64,000 nucleotides of DNA, taken from Chryseobacterium sp. H1D6B (GTDB lineage Bacteria; Bacteroidota; Bacteroidia; Flavobacteriales; Weeksellaceae). How positions within the stretch are numbered: the stretch's first letter is position 1; every line of letters begins with the position of its first letter. The stretch covers positions 3,162,001 through 3,226,000 of the forward strand of contig NZ_JARXVJ010000001.1 of the NCBI RefSeq assembly GCF_029892445.1. The letters run 5' to 3'. Position numbers and translations under genes: made by a program. This document shows positions 21,450 through 29,572 of the stretch, one piece after another. Below the pieces are notes generated by a model that had not been told where the DNA came from, searched no databases, and saw nothing but the letters and a program-made list of their open reading frames with translations.

Positions 21450-22228
21450 ATGAATAAATTTCTATTAAAAGTACTGGTTTTAGCCTCAGTAAATATTGCA
21501 GTGTTCGCGGATGCGCAATTTAGAACCCGAAACAGGATGGATAATCTGGAAGATTTTGATCAGCATTCAGCTGGGGTTTTTATCTGAATGGCAACAGTCT
21601 GGATTACCGTATAGTCCTTCACCCAAGATACGGTATGAACGGTAACGAAAATCTTGTGTCATCTAAAGCAAGTCGTAGTTTCGGAGCCGGTCTTATCGGA
21701 AAATGGAGACTGAATGACTATTTAGATCTAAGAATGGAACCAGGCTTGCAATTTGCTCAAAGGGAGTTAACTTTCAATACACAGTCTAATGACCAGTATG
21801 CTGCGGGAACATTAACGAATCCTGCGTTTGTTCCGATTCCTTTGACAGATAAAGATAGAGTAAGAGAGGTTAAATCTACTTTAGTTGATATTCCTGTATT
21901 ATTAGAACTTCATGGGAACAGATGGTACAATTCAAGACCATATATCGCTGCGGGTGTAAATTATATCGTTAATTTACAGTCTAATTCTGATTCTACTGAT
22001 GATAATTTACAGCAGGTTTTCAGATCTACCACCCATAACTTTGCTTGGTCTGCGGAAATGGGAATCCAGTTTTACTTTAATAAGTTTAAATTAACGCCGG
22101 GAATCAGAGGAACATTCTTCATGAATAACGAAAAAGTTGCGGATAATCCAGATACACCTCCTTATTGGTCATCTGCCGTTTCTACTTTACAGACAAGAGC
22201 AATCATGTTTGTATTGAAATTTGAGTAA
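21450..22228 (+). pseudogene. porT: PorT/SprT-family T9SS outer-membrane protein, frameshifted
   Basis: Beta-barrel protein needed for the type IX secretion system and gliding in Bacteroidetes. The first ATG, three bases after menG, gives a signal peptide (MNKFLLKVLVLASVNIAVF) and mature start ADAQFRTRNRMDNLEDFDQH, then shifts out of frame and stops at TGA 21585-21587. From 21566 the other frame reads FSWGFYLNGNSLDY and continues to 22228 as a normal PorT barrel. One base is missing near 21561-21568, for instance a T after CAGCAT. With it restored the protein would be about 259 residues. Either the gene is broken or the sequence has a single-base error. The position after menG is typical for this family, I believe. 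Confidence 0.82.
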
Positions 22229-22249
22229 GAAATCAAGGTTTAAAAATAC

Positions 22250-22278
22250 AAAGGAGATGCGTTTGCACCTCCTTTTTT
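22250..22278 (+). terminator. Terminator after porT
   Basis: Arms AAAGGAGATGC and GCACCTCCTTT (one mismatch), loop GTTT, then a T-run. Confidence 0.85.
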
Positions 22279-22331
22279 GTTTTCATTTCAAAATATAGAG
22301 CGTTTTATTTTCGTTAATGTTAATATTTTTA

Positions 22332-22339
22332 TATTTTTG
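22332..22339 (+). promoter_or_regulatory. -7 box of the coiled-coil/zapA operon
   Basis: TATTTTTG matches TAnnTTTG, 27 bases before the ATG at 22367. Confidence 0.45.
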
Positions 22340-22366
22340 CTATTAGTTAGAATATATAAACCTGAA

Positions 22367-22669
22367 ATGCTTCAAGATTTAGAGACCAATTTTTCAGAAT
22401 TAGAAAAAAAGATTTTGAACCTGCACAAGAACTATCAAAATCTTTCTGAAAGATTTTCAGAATTAGATACTGAGCATGATGAACTGAAAAAGAAATATGA
22501 TGAGGAAAGAAAAAGAAATCAGGTATTAGCAGAAGAACAAAAAAATATAAAACTTTATTCAGCAATATCAGGAAACCCTGAACACAATAGATTAATGAAA
22601 AACCATATCAATAGATTGGTGAAGGAAATTGATTTCTGTATTGCACAGCTTCAAAACAGTGGATTATAA
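22367..22669 (+). CDS. Small coiled-coil protein upstream of zapA (ZapB-like candidate)
   Basis: A 100-residue protein, almost entirely heptad-like coiled coil (LETNFSELEKKILNLHKNYQ, then SELDTEHDELKKKYDEERKR), with a short C-terminal helix. A longer frame back to 22277 would start inside the promoter and terminator, so I use the ATG at 22367. Its stop codon overlaps the zapA start (TAATG). Small size, coiled coil and coupling to zapA suggest a cell-division partner comparable to ZapB, but I see no sequence proof of that. Confidence 0.72.
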   Translation: MLQDLETNFSELEKKILNLHKNYQNLSERFSELDTEHDELKKKYDEERKRNQVLAEEQKNIKLYSAISGNPEHNRLMKNHINRLVKEIDFCIAQLQNSGL

Positions 22670-22956
22670 TGGAGGTAAGGAGAATAACCATAAATATTGC
22701 AGGAAGAGTATATCCTCTGAATGTGCCAGCCGCAGAGGAAGAAACTTTGCGTAAAGTTGGGAAGCAGATTGAAAATATGATTAAAGATTTTGAACAAAAT
22801 TTCGATGTAAGAGATAAACAAGATGCTTTGGCAATGTGTGCCCTTAAATTGGGAACTAATGCAGAAGTAGTATCGCTTAACTACGAGAAAAATATAAATT
22901 CAACCAACGAAAGATTAGCTAAAATTAATCAGACGCTGAATGAAGTTGGGAAATAG
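22669..22956 (+). CDS. zapA: Cell division protein ZapA
   Basis: FtsZ-ring associated protein that cross-links FtsZ protofilaments in the cytoplasm. The 95-residue sequence begins with the typical ZapA strand pattern (RRITINIAGRVYPLNV), followed by E-E-x-LRKVGKQI and a C-terminal coiled coil. Translationally coupled to the coiled-coil gene before it. The 6S RNA gene begins 20 bases downstream, and rny follows, a gene order that parallels the zapA-ssrS pairing known from proteobacteria. Confidence 0.9.
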   Translation: MEVRRITINIAGRVYPLNVPAAEEETLRKVGKQIENMIKDFEQNFDVRDKQDALAMCALKLGTNAEVVSLNYEKNINSTNERLAKINQTLNEVGK

Positions 22957-22976
22957 ATTTTTTTCCCCGAAAACCT

Positions 22977-23147
22977 GCCTACAATAATTCTAACACATTA
23001 AAGGTAAACTCAACGCTAAACAATAGCCGAACAAATGTCCATCGAATGGCGCGCCGGTTCTCCGGATTACAGACAGTGGAAATCAGTTCAAATCGTGTTG
23101 ATTAGGAGTTTACTCTATATCTCTGGATTGTTGTAGGCTTTTTTTAT
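22977..23147 (+). ncRNA. ssrS: 6S RNA (6S-Flavo type)
   Basis: A noncoding stretch with the expected shape of 6S RNA, which binds RNA polymerase and mimics an open promoter. Closing stem GCCTACAA (22977-22984) with TTGTAGGC (23131-23138), an inner stem GTAAACTC (23004-23011) with GAGTTTAC (23106-23113), a large bulge region, and a terminal hairpin CCGG-TTCT-CCGG near 23054-23066. A T-run after the closing stem acts as terminator. Location between zapA and rny supports the call. The exact 5' end is inferred from the stem. Confidence 0.82.
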
Positions 23148-23179
23148 TTATTAATGAAGACAATTAAAACTCAATATAT

Positions 23180-24748
23180 ATGACAACAGCCATTATAGTC
23201 GGCGTTATTTGCTTGGTAATTGGTGCAGTAATAGGGATGGTTTTTTCTAAAAGCTCACTAAATACTAAAGCTAAATTTATTATAGATGATGCAACGAAAA
23301 ATGCCGAAAACCTTATAGAAAAAGCTAATGTACAAGCTGAATCCATAAAAAAAGAAAAAAATCTTCAAGCTAAAGAAAAATTTCTTGAACTAAAATCTCA
23401 GCATGATGCAGATATTCAGGTACGTGAGAAGAAAATGCAGGAAGCTGAAAAGAGAGTAAAGGATAAAGAACATAAGCTGAATGACGAACTTAGCAAAGCA
23501 GGAAAACTGGAGAAAGATTTAGACAGACAGATCGCAGATTATGCTAAGAAAAACGAAATATTAGATAAGAAACAACAAGAATTAGACAGTGTTACGGCTA
23601 AGAAAGTTGAAACTCTTGAAAGAATATCGAACTATTCAGCAGAAGAAGCTAAAGCTGAGCTGGTAGAATCAATGAAAGCTGAAGCTAAAACAAGAGCTCA
23701 GGCTCACGTTCAGAGCATCATGGAAGAAGCACAGCTGAATGCTAAAGGAGAGGCTAGAAAGATCGTTATTCAAACCATCCAGAGAATTGGAACAGAACAG
23801 GCTATCGAAAATTCAGTATCAGTTTTTAATATTGAATCTGATGAAGTGAAAGGTAGAATTATTGGTAGAGAAGGTAGAAATATCCGTGCTTTAGAAGCAA
23901 TGACAGGCGTAGAAATTATTGTAGATGATACCCCTGAAGCTATCCTCCTTTCTTGTTTTGATCCGGTAAGAAGAGAAATTGCAAGATTATCACTTCACCG
24001 ATTAGTTACAGACGGCAGAATACACCCTGCAAGAATTGAAGAAGTTGTAGAAAAAACTAAAAAACAGATCGAAGAAGAAATTATCGAGGTAGGTAAAAGA
24101 ACAATTATTGATCTTGGAATCCACGGTCTGCACCCAGAATTAATTAAAATTGTAGGAAGAATGAAATACCGTTCTTCTTATGGACAAAACCTTTTACAGC
24201 ACTCTAGAGAGGTAGCAAATATCGCTGCAACAATGGCTGCTGAACTAGGATTAAATGTTAAACTTGCTAAAAGAGCAGGTCTATTACATGATATCGGTAA
24301 AGTTCCAGAACAGGAATCTGAACTTCCTCACGCATTATTAGGAATGCAGTGGGCTGAGAAATATGGTGAAAACCCTGAAGTAATCAATGCTATTGGCGCC
24401 CACCATGACGAGGTTGAAATGACATCGCTGTTATCTCCAATCATTCAGGTTGCTGATGCTATTTCAGGAGCAAGACCAGGAGCAAGACGCCAGGTATTAG
24501 AATCTTATATCCAAAGATTAAAAGATCTTGAATCTGCAGCATTAAGCTTTGAAGGTGTTTCCAGTGCCTATGCAATTCAGGCAGGAAGAGAACTGAGAGT
24601 AATGGTAGAAAGCGGAAAAGTAAATGATGAGATCGCTTCTCAATTATCTTATGACATTTCAGAGAAAATTCAAAATGAACTTACTTATCCTGGACAGGTA
24701 AGAGTAACGGTGATCAGAGAAACGAGATCTGTGAATATTGCCAGATAA
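23180..24748 (+). CDS. rny: Ribonuclease Y
   Basis: Membrane-anchored endoribonuclease that starts mRNA decay. Domains in order: N-terminal membrane helix (residues 2-24), a long charged coiled coil (about 25-200), a KH RNA-binding domain ([21 protein letters not shown] near 225-245, given here in part) and an HD phosphohydrolase domain with His370-Asp371 (LLHDIGKVP). The 522 residues match the usual length. The 6S RNA gene lies directly upstream, with its T-run about 30 bases before the ATG. A terminator follows. Confidence 0.96.
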   Translation: MTTAIIVGVICLVIGAVIGMVFSKSSLNTKAKFIIDDATKNAENLIEKANVQAESIKKEKNLQAKEKFLELKSQHDADIQVREKKMQEAEKRVKDKEHKLNDELSKAGKLEKDLDRQIADYAKKNEILDKKQQELDSVTAKKVETLERISNYSAEEAKAELVESMKAEAKTRAQAHVQSIMEEAQLNAKGEARKIVIQTIQRIGTEQAIENSVSVFNIESDEVKGRIIGREGRNIRALEAMTGVEIIVDDTPEAILLSCFDPVRREIARLSLHRLVTDGRIHPARIEEVVEKTKKQIEEEIIEVGKRTIIDLGIHGLHPELIKIVGRMKYRSSYGQNLLQHSREVANIAATMAAELGLNVKLAKRAGLLHDIGKVPEQESELPHALLGMQWAEKYGENPEVINAIGAHHDEVEMTSLLSPIIQVADAISGARPGARRQVLESYIQRLKDLESAALSFEGVSSAYAIQAGRELRVMVESGKVNDEIASQLSYDISEKIQNELTYPGQVRVTVIRETRSVNIAR

Positions 24749-24770
24749 TAATCAAAATAAGATATTTCAT

Positions 24771-24801
24771 AAAAACCTTTCAAGAGATTGAAAGGTTTTT
24801 T
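24771..24801 (+). terminator. rny terminator
   Basis: Arms AAAAACCTTTCAA and TTGAAAGGTTTTT around GAGA, then T-rich. Confidence 0.87.
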
Positions 24802-24821
24802 ATTTTTATCAAAATTTAAAA

Positions 24822-26063
24822 ATGCAAGAACTTTCTCTCTCTTCAAAATTGAAGTACATCTTTTCTATTCCTGTGATCATTGCCGCTCTGGGTTATTTTG
24901 TAGATATTTATGATCTGCTTTTATTCGGTATTGTAAGAATCCCGAGTTTAAAAGCTTTAGGATTAAACCCTGATGCAGACGGAACCTTTATTTTGAACTG
25001 TCAAATGATCGGGCTGCTTATCGGCGGTATTTTCTGGGGCGTTTTTGGAGATAAAAAAGGAAGACTTTCTGTGTTATTTGGTTCTATTCTGGTTTACTCT
25101 CTCGCTAATATTGCCTGCGGTTTTTTACCCTATTTTCCAAAAGAGCATTTAGTGTATCAATATGCTCTGTTAAGGTTTATTGCAGGGATTGGTCTTGCTG
25201 GTGAACTGGGAGCAGGAATCACGCTGGTTTCTGAGAGTCTGCCGAAGAATCTAAGGGCAATCGGAACTTCCGTTGTAGCTGGTTTTGGATTGATGGGAGC
25301 TGTAGTAGCTCAATTAACCGTAGAATTGTCCGGTGCCTGGAATATCTCTTATATTATTGGTGGTGTCTTAGGTATTCTGCTTCTATTTCTAAGAATAAGC
25401 GTTTCTGAGTCAGGAATATATAAAAAGATAGAAGACAAAACTCTTTCTAAAGGAAATTTCTTTTCCTTTTTTACTAATAAAGACCGTCTTATACGATATT
25501 TAAAGTGCATTGCAGTGGGACTTCCTACCTGGTACTGTATTGGGATTTTAGCAGTCTTAGCCAATCAATTCGCCCCTGAATTCGGTATAAAAGAAATAAA
25601 CCCCGGAAAAGCAATTATGTGGGCGTATGTAGGAATCTCTGCAGGTGATTTATTGAGTGGATTTATATCCCACGCCTTAAAATCCCGGAAAATGGCCATT
25701 TTCTATATGCTGCTATTTACTTTGGCAGGTGTCGCAATAATGCTTTTCGGAAATACTGATACCGAAACAAAATATTATATTTTCTGTGTCTGGCTTGGAT
25801 TAGGAACAGGATATTGGGCCATGTTTGTTACCCTGGCTGCAGAACAGTTCGGTACGAATATCAGAAATACGGCCACTACTACGGTTCCCAATATGGTACG
25901 AGGCTTAGTTCCGGTAATGATCTTAAGTTTTGATCTTCTTAAACATAATTTTACAGTAATTATAAGTGCAGCAATTGTTGGTGCAGTAGTATTCGGGCTG
26001 GCATTTTATTCTTCTTTTACCATTTCTGAAACTCATAATAAGGATTTAGATTTTACAGAATAG
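24822..26063 (+). CDS. MFS transporter (metabolite symporter-like)
   Basis: Inner-membrane major facilitator protein, 413 residues, about 12 hydrophobic segments. The loop 2-3 signature is present as GVFGDKKGRLSVLFG near residue 75, and RFIAGIGLAGELGAG near residue 124 matches the motif of the MHS (metabolite:H+ symporter) branch. The second half carries SLLS-like repeats of the same fold. Substrate not predictable; sugars, carboxylates and betaine-type compounds are all transported by relatives. Starts 20 bases after the rny terminator, with TATTTTTA upstream. Confidence 0.87.
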   Translation: MQELSLSSKLKYIFSIPVIIAALGYFVDIYDLLLFGIVRIPSLKALGLNPDADGTFILNCQMIGLLIGGIFWGVFGDKKGRLSVLFGSILVYSLANIACGFLPYFPKEHLVYQYALLRFIAGIGLAGELGAGITLVSESLPKNLRAIGTSVVAGFGLMGAVVAQLTVELSGAWNISYIIGGVLGILLLFLRISVSESGIYKKIEDKTLSKGNFFSFFTNKDRLIRYLKCIAVGLPTWYCIGILAVLANQFAPEFGIKEINPGKAIMWAYVGISAGDLLSGFISHALKSRKMAIFYMLLFTLAGVAIMLFGNTDTETKYYIFCVWLGLGTGYWAMFVTLAAEQFGTNIRNTATTTVPNMVRGLVPVMILSFDLLKHNFTVIISAAIVGAVVFGLAFYSSFTISETHNKDLDFTE

Positions 26064-26073
26064 AAGGAGTATA

Positions 26074-26130
26074 ATGAAAACATATGTTTTATCTGTAATA
26101 ATGATTGGAATGTGTTCAATTTTTGTATAA
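26074..26130 (+). CDS. Possible 18-residue hydrophobic mini-ORF
   Basis: MKTYVLSVIMIGMCSIFV follows the MFS stop by 10 bases and is preceded by AAGGAG at 26064-26069, an unusually good Shine-Dalgarno sequence for this phylum. It looks like a bare signal peptide. It could be a chance frame, a decayed gene start or a short membrane peptide. Confidence 0.25.
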   Translation: MKTYVLSVIMIGMCSIFV

Positions 26131-26146
26131 TTAAATAAGAATTATG

Positions 26147-26176
26147 TTGCAAATAGTATTTATTTGTTTAACTTTG
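26147..26176 (+). promoter_or_regulatory. Promoter of Cys-rich peptide gene 1
   Basis: TTG at 26147-26149, 19-base spacer, TAACTTTG at 26169-26176. Both elements fit the Bacteroidetes consensus. The ATG is at 26222, leaving a leader of about 40 bases. Confidence 0.62.
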
Positions 26177-26221
26177 AGAATGTACAATAAAGTATAAATT
26201 AAACTAAAAATCAGAAATCAC

Positions 26222-26416
26222 ATGTTAAACGAAATTTTAAAAAACGCAAAAAAATTAAAAAAAGGGGATCTTAAAACTATCGTAGGAGGTATTGGTAAAC
26301 CTAATTTATCTTTATGTGGATGCAGTTGTTCCGGAGCCGTTACAGGTCCTGAATATTGCTCACAATATATTGCATGCCCTCAAGTATATACTTGCGGACA
26401 AGCAGATCTTACCTAG
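26222..26416 (+). CDS. Cys-rich peptide with double-glycine leader (bacteriocin-like), 1
   Basis: A 64-residue precursor. The leader, MLNEILKNAKKLKKGDLKTI then VGG (23 residues), has the amphipathic pattern and Gly-Gly end of peptides cut by C39 peptidase exporters, and resembles leader peptides annotated as bacteriocin-like in Chryseobacterium. The 41-residue core has six Cys (positions 9, 11, 13, 23, 29 and 35 of the core), enough for three disulfides or other cross-links. It has its own promoter and terminator, so it is probably monocistronic. No modification enzyme, immunity gene or transporter is next to it. Activity unknown. A second such peptide is at 29573. Confidence 0.75.
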   Translation: MLNEILKNAKKLKKGDLKTIVGGIGKPNLSLCGCSCSGAVTGPEYCSQYIACPQVYTCGQADLT

Positions 26417-26454
26417 AAAATTCAGCTTAAATAAACATTTCCACATTTAATACG

Positions 26455-26490
26455 CAAAACCCTTCTGGTATATCCGAAAGGGTTTTGTCT
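26455..26490. terminator. Hairpin terminator after peptide gene 1, shared with yeiH
   Basis: Arms CAAAACCCTT and AAGGGTTTTG, then T-rich on the + strand. It lies between converging genes and may serve both. Confidence 0.82.
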
Positions 26491-26492
26491 TT

Positions 26493-27428
26493 TTAATTTA
26501 TAATATAGAGTAAACTTCCAATACTTATTGTGACCCATAGAATCACTGCCGTTAATAAAGGTTTTATACCAATTGTTTTTAGAACTTGTATAGACAGGGT
26601 AGAACCTATAAAGAACAGTGTTAAATTTAATCCAGATTTTGCTAAAACAGTGATCACGGATCCAAACCTGTCGAAAACCGGAAAGTAGGTATTCAGCAGA
26701 ATAGCGAGAATAAACCACGCGATAAACCAAGGAATTTTAATTTTAGATTCTTTATTTTTAAAAATAAACATTGTAATGATAGAAACCGGAATGATCCATA
26801 ATGCCCGGGCAAGTTTTACGGTTGTTGCTGTTTTTAAAGCTTCATCCCCATATTTGCTTGCTGCACCCACTACGGAGCTGGTATCATGAATCCCGACAGC
26901 ACACCATAATCCAAACTGCTCTTGAGAAAGATGTAATATATGCCCGATAAAAGGGTAGACAAACAATGCGATGGAGTTAAGTGTAAAAACAATAGCAAGT
27001 GCCAGTGAAATCTGTTTCGTGCTGGGTTTAATGATGGGAGAAATGGCTGCAATGGCACTTCCGCCGCAGATAGCGGTTCCAACAGAAATTAAATAAGAAA
27101 GCTGTTTTTCAAGTTTAAATATTTTTCCCAGCAAGCAGCCCAAAGCCATCACGGTGCAGATACTGATGACAGTCAAAGTAAATCCTGTTTTACCGGCCTG
27201 GAGGGCTTCATTCAATTTTAATCCAAAACCCAGACCCACAATCGAAATTTGAAGGAGGAGATGGATGTATCGATGCAGGTATTTTTCAAAAGGGTTTCCA
27301 ATAAAAACAGCCAGCCCAAATCCTAATGCCAAAGCAATCGGAGAAGAAATAAAAGGAGTAAGACAGAATATAGCAGCTATAAAGAATACTATTTTCCGTG
27401 TAGTTTCATTTTGAATGAAATCTTTCAT
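26493..27428 (-). CDS. YeiH-type putative sulfate exporter family protein
   Basis: Inner-membrane protein of the UPF0324/YeiH family, about 311 residues and 9-10 hydrophobic segments. Family-typical stretches include GLGFGLKL, CGGSAIAAISPIIK and GIHDTSSVVGAA. I use the Met at 27428 (MKDFIQNE); a Met seven codons upstream is also possible. Members have been linked to sulfite/sulfate or cysteine-related export, but evidence is weak. It follows a LysR regulator gene by about 60-80 bases on the same strand; LysR-YeiH pairs are also found in E. coli (yeiE-yeiH), which suggests that this regulator controls it. Confidence 0.85.
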   Translation of the reverse strand: MKDFIQNETTRKIVFFIAAIFCLTPFISSPIALALGFGLAVFIGNPFEKYLHRYIHLLLQISIVGLGFGLKLNEALQAGKTGFTLTVISICTVMALGCLLGKIFKLEKQLSYLISVGTAICGGSAIAAISPIIKPSTKQISLALAIVFTLNSIALFVYPFIGHILHLSQEQFGLWCAVGIHDTSSVVGAASKYGDEALKTATTVKLARALWIIPVSIITMFIFKNKESKIKIPWFIAWFILAILLNTYFPVFDRFGSVITVLAKSGLNLTLFFIGSTLSIQVLKTIGIKPLLTAVILWVTISIGSLLYIIN

Positions 27429-27511
27429 GTTGTAAAGTTTTGAAATCATGCTTCAAAATTCTACAATTTAGTATTACAAAATAAATCGTATTTTGTAATA
27501 TTGAATAACTT

Positions 27512-28393
27512 TTAGTTATAACTAATGAATTTTAAAAAGAGTTCAATCAATTCAGATTGTTCTCCTTTTGGAAGTATAAAATGGAAATTTCTTTCAATGC
27601 TGAAATTTTTAATATCAATAATAGTTAAGGTTTTACTTTTTAGTTCGTTTAAAACAGTACTTATGGACAGGAAAGCCACGCAGTCTGAATACATCAGATA
27701 GCTTTTGATACTTTCACTGCTTCCCAGCTGCATTATTGTGGAAAGGTCCTCAATAGAAACTCCTTTTTCTTTTAATCTGTTTTGAATAAATTCCTGAGTA
27801 CCAGAGCCATGTTCTCTGAAAATAAAATTTAAGGCATGCAGATCCTTCAGGGTCAGAGTTTTATTAGCTGATGGATGGCCGGCTTTTGCGACAAGTACAA
27901 TTTCATCAGCTTTAAAGGGTTTGTATTCAAAATAAGATGATTGAGATTCACCTTCGATAATTCCTAGATCGATTTTCCCTTTTTTAAGAAGAGTAGAAAT
28001 CACTTCCGTATTGTGGGTAAGCAGTTCGATCTTAATATCTTTATAATAAGAATGGAATTTTGCTAAAATTTCCGGTAAAATATACTGGGCAATTGTGGTA
28101 CTCGCTCCAATAATTAGCTTCCCTTTATGCTGCAGGTTGATCTGACTGATCTCAAATTCTAAATCCCGGTAAATATGGCGGATCTTTTCAGCATGTTCAA
28201 ATAAAATTTTTCCGGACTGTGTCAATTGTATGGTTGTTCCTTTTCGGTCAAATAATTTAGTGTTGAGCTGGTTTTCAATTTCTTTTATATGTTTGGTTAC
28301 GGCAGGTTGCGTAATATGAAGTTCTTCAGAAGCTTTTGTAAAACTTAATCTTGAAGCAACGGTATGAAAAACTTTTAATCTGTAGTCAAACAT
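27512..28393 (-). CDS. LysR-family transcriptional regulator
   Basis: A 293-residue LysR-type regulator. The N-terminal winged HTH covers residues 1-60 (TKASEELHITQPAVTKHIKEIE), then a linker helix and a periplasmic-binding-like effector domain (LIIGASTTIAQYILPEIL, near residue 92). It lies just upstream of the yeiH-type gene on the same strand and most likely controls it, in contrast to the usual divergent arrangement. It resembles the CysB/CbbR/YeiE group by eye. Effector unknown. Confidence 0.9.
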   Translation of the reverse strand: MFDYRLKVFHTVASRLSFTKASEELHITQPAVTKHIKEIENQLNTKLFDRKGTTIQLTQSGKILFEHAEKIRHIYRDLEFEISQINLQHKGKLIIGASTTIAQYILPEILAKFHSYYKDIKIELLTHNTEVISTLLKKGKIDLGIIEGESQSSYFEYKPFKADEIVLVAKAGHPSANKTLTLKDLHALNFIFREHGSGTQEFIQNRLKEKGVSIEDLSTIMQLGSSESIKSYLMYSDCVAFLSISTVLNELKSKTLTIIDIKNFSIERNFHFILPKGEQSELIELFLKFISYN

Positions 28394-28435
28394 ATTATTA
28401 GGGAAGAACTAAATTAACTGCATTCATCATTACTA

Positions 28436-28903
28436 TTAGAGAAACGGCTTCATCTCGTCCTCAATCTGTGTTCTGAGATCCATCAGGCGTTTTGCGTATT
28501 TTTCCTGCTGTTTTTCTTCTTCAGTTTCAGGAATCCATTTCGGGACCGGAAGTTTTTTGCCACTTTCATCTACAGCAACAAAAACAATGATACAGTGTGT
28601 TTTTTTGTCAAAGTTGGGCTGTTTGAGGTTTCTTGAAAAAACATTGATTGAAATATGCATACTTGATGTACCTGTATAAATCACCTGGGCTTCTACTTTT
28701 ACAATTTCGCCAATTTTAATGGGATCATAAAACCGAATTCCTCCTACATATACCGTCACCGAATAATTTCCGCTCCAAGTCGTTGCACATGCATACCCAG
28801 CCTGGTCGATCCATTTCATTACGCTGCCTCCGTGTACATTTCCTCCATAATTAACATCTGAAGGTTCAGAAATGAACTGAAAAGTGATAGGTTTGTTCTG
28901 CAT
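28436..28903 (-). CDS. Acyl-CoA thioesterase (hotdog fold, YciA-like)
   Basis: A 155-residue cytoplasmic hotdog-fold thioesterase. The NYGGNVHGGSVMKWIDQAGY segment (residues 18-37) holds the family's Asn/His/Gly pattern and the general-base Asp in the central helix. A later VFVAVDESGK segment and charged C-terminal tail are typical of YciA/BFIT relatives. It likely releases free fatty acids from CoA thioesters. It lies about 40 bases upstream of the LysR gene on the same strand and could be transcribed with it. Confidence 0.88.
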   Translation of the reverse strand: MQNKPITFQFISEPSDVNYGGNVHGGSVMKWIDQAGYACATTWSGNYSVTVYVGGIRFYDPIKIGEIVKVEAQVIYTGTSSMHISINVFSRNLKQPNFDKKTHCIIVFVAVDESGKKLPVPKWIPETEEEKQQEKYAKRLMDLRTQIEDEMKPFL

Positions 28904-28960
28904 TTCTTATAAAATTTGAATAAAGGTATTTAATAATTTTTAAAATGGAGGATTAAATCT

Positions 28961-28968
28961 TATTTTTG
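28961..28968 (+). promoter_or_regulatory. -7 box of the ArsC/Spx-like gene, four bases before ATG
   Basis: TATTTTTG, exact match to TAnnTTTG. The ATG at 28973 starts four bases later, so the message should be leaderless. Confidence 0.5.
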
Positions 28969-28972
28969 GGGT

Positions 28973-29326
28973 ATGAAAAAAGTGTTTTACCTAAAAACTT
29001 GTGATACGTGTAGAAAAATTATGGCGAAATTCCCTATGAAAGGCTGGGAACTTCGTGAAATAAAGACTGAACCTATTACAGATGAGGAGCTTGAAGAAAT
29101 GTATAAAAGGGCAGGTTCTTATGAAGCTTTGTTCAGCAAAAAATCTACTCAGTTAAAATTACAGGAACTAGATGTGAAATCTTTGGTAGAAGAAGATTTT
29201 AAAAGATTGTTAACGGATCATTATACTTTTTTGAAGCGCCCGGTTTTTATGACTGATGATAAAATTTTTATTGGGAATGATAAAAAGACCTTAGAAGAAT
29301 TAAGAGCCTTTTTTATATCAGGATAA
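28973..29326 (+). CDS. ArsC/Spx-family thioredoxin-fold protein
   Basis: A 117-residue cytoplasmic protein of the ArsC family. Cys10 and Cys13 form a CxxC motif (KTCDTCRK), as in Spx and related redox proteins, whereas classical arsenate reductases often carry only one Cys there. The late RPVFMTDDKIFIGND segment is the conserved Arg-Pro region. Arsenate reduction is possible, but no other ars genes are nearby, so a general thiol-redox role is equally likely. Confidence 0.85.
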   Translation: MKKVFYLKTCDTCRKIMAKFPMKGWELREIKTEPITDEELEEMYKRAGSYEALFSKKSTQLKLQELDVKSLVEEDFKRLLTDHYTFLKRPVFMTDDKIFIGNDKKTLEELRAFFISG

Positions 29327-29521
29327 TCTGTATATAAATTTTAATTCTAAACGAAGCGGCGCATAGTAAAGAGTTTATTTTAGTTTTTGATAAAGATGGA
29401 CTCTTTATAAAGACAAACTTACTGTATTGGTTATTTGATTTGAAATAACGCTATAGCTTTACCTTTTAAAAGGGTGAGGTTTTTGTTATTGTGCTCAATA
29501 GAATCATTATTGCATTTTTCT
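29327..29521. other. Intergenic region without a supported gene
   Basis: AT-rich spacer between the ArsC-like gene and peptide gene 2. Arms TAAAGAGT (29367-29374) and ACTCTTTA (29400-29407) may form a weak terminator hairpin for the ArsC-like gene. Reverse-strand frames here look like chance. Confidence 0.4.
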
Positions 29522-29565
29522 TTTTTTGGTGAATAAAAGATCGTAAATTTATGATCACCAAAAAA
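29522..29565. promoter_or_regulatory. Inverted repeat over the promoter of peptide gene 2
   Basis: Perfect 11-base arms TTTTTTGGTGA (29522-29532) and TCACCAAAAAA (29555-29565), 22 bases apart, just before the peptide ATG at 29573. A -7-like TAAATTTA lies between them at 29544-29551. Could be an operator or a leader hairpin. Confidence 0.5.
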
Positions 29566-29572
29566 TATTATT

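Noticed and set aside
26422..26730. Reverse-strand 102-residue frame overlapping the 3' end of the yeiH gene
   Set aside because: It runs through the terminator and lies in another frame of a well-supported transporter gene.
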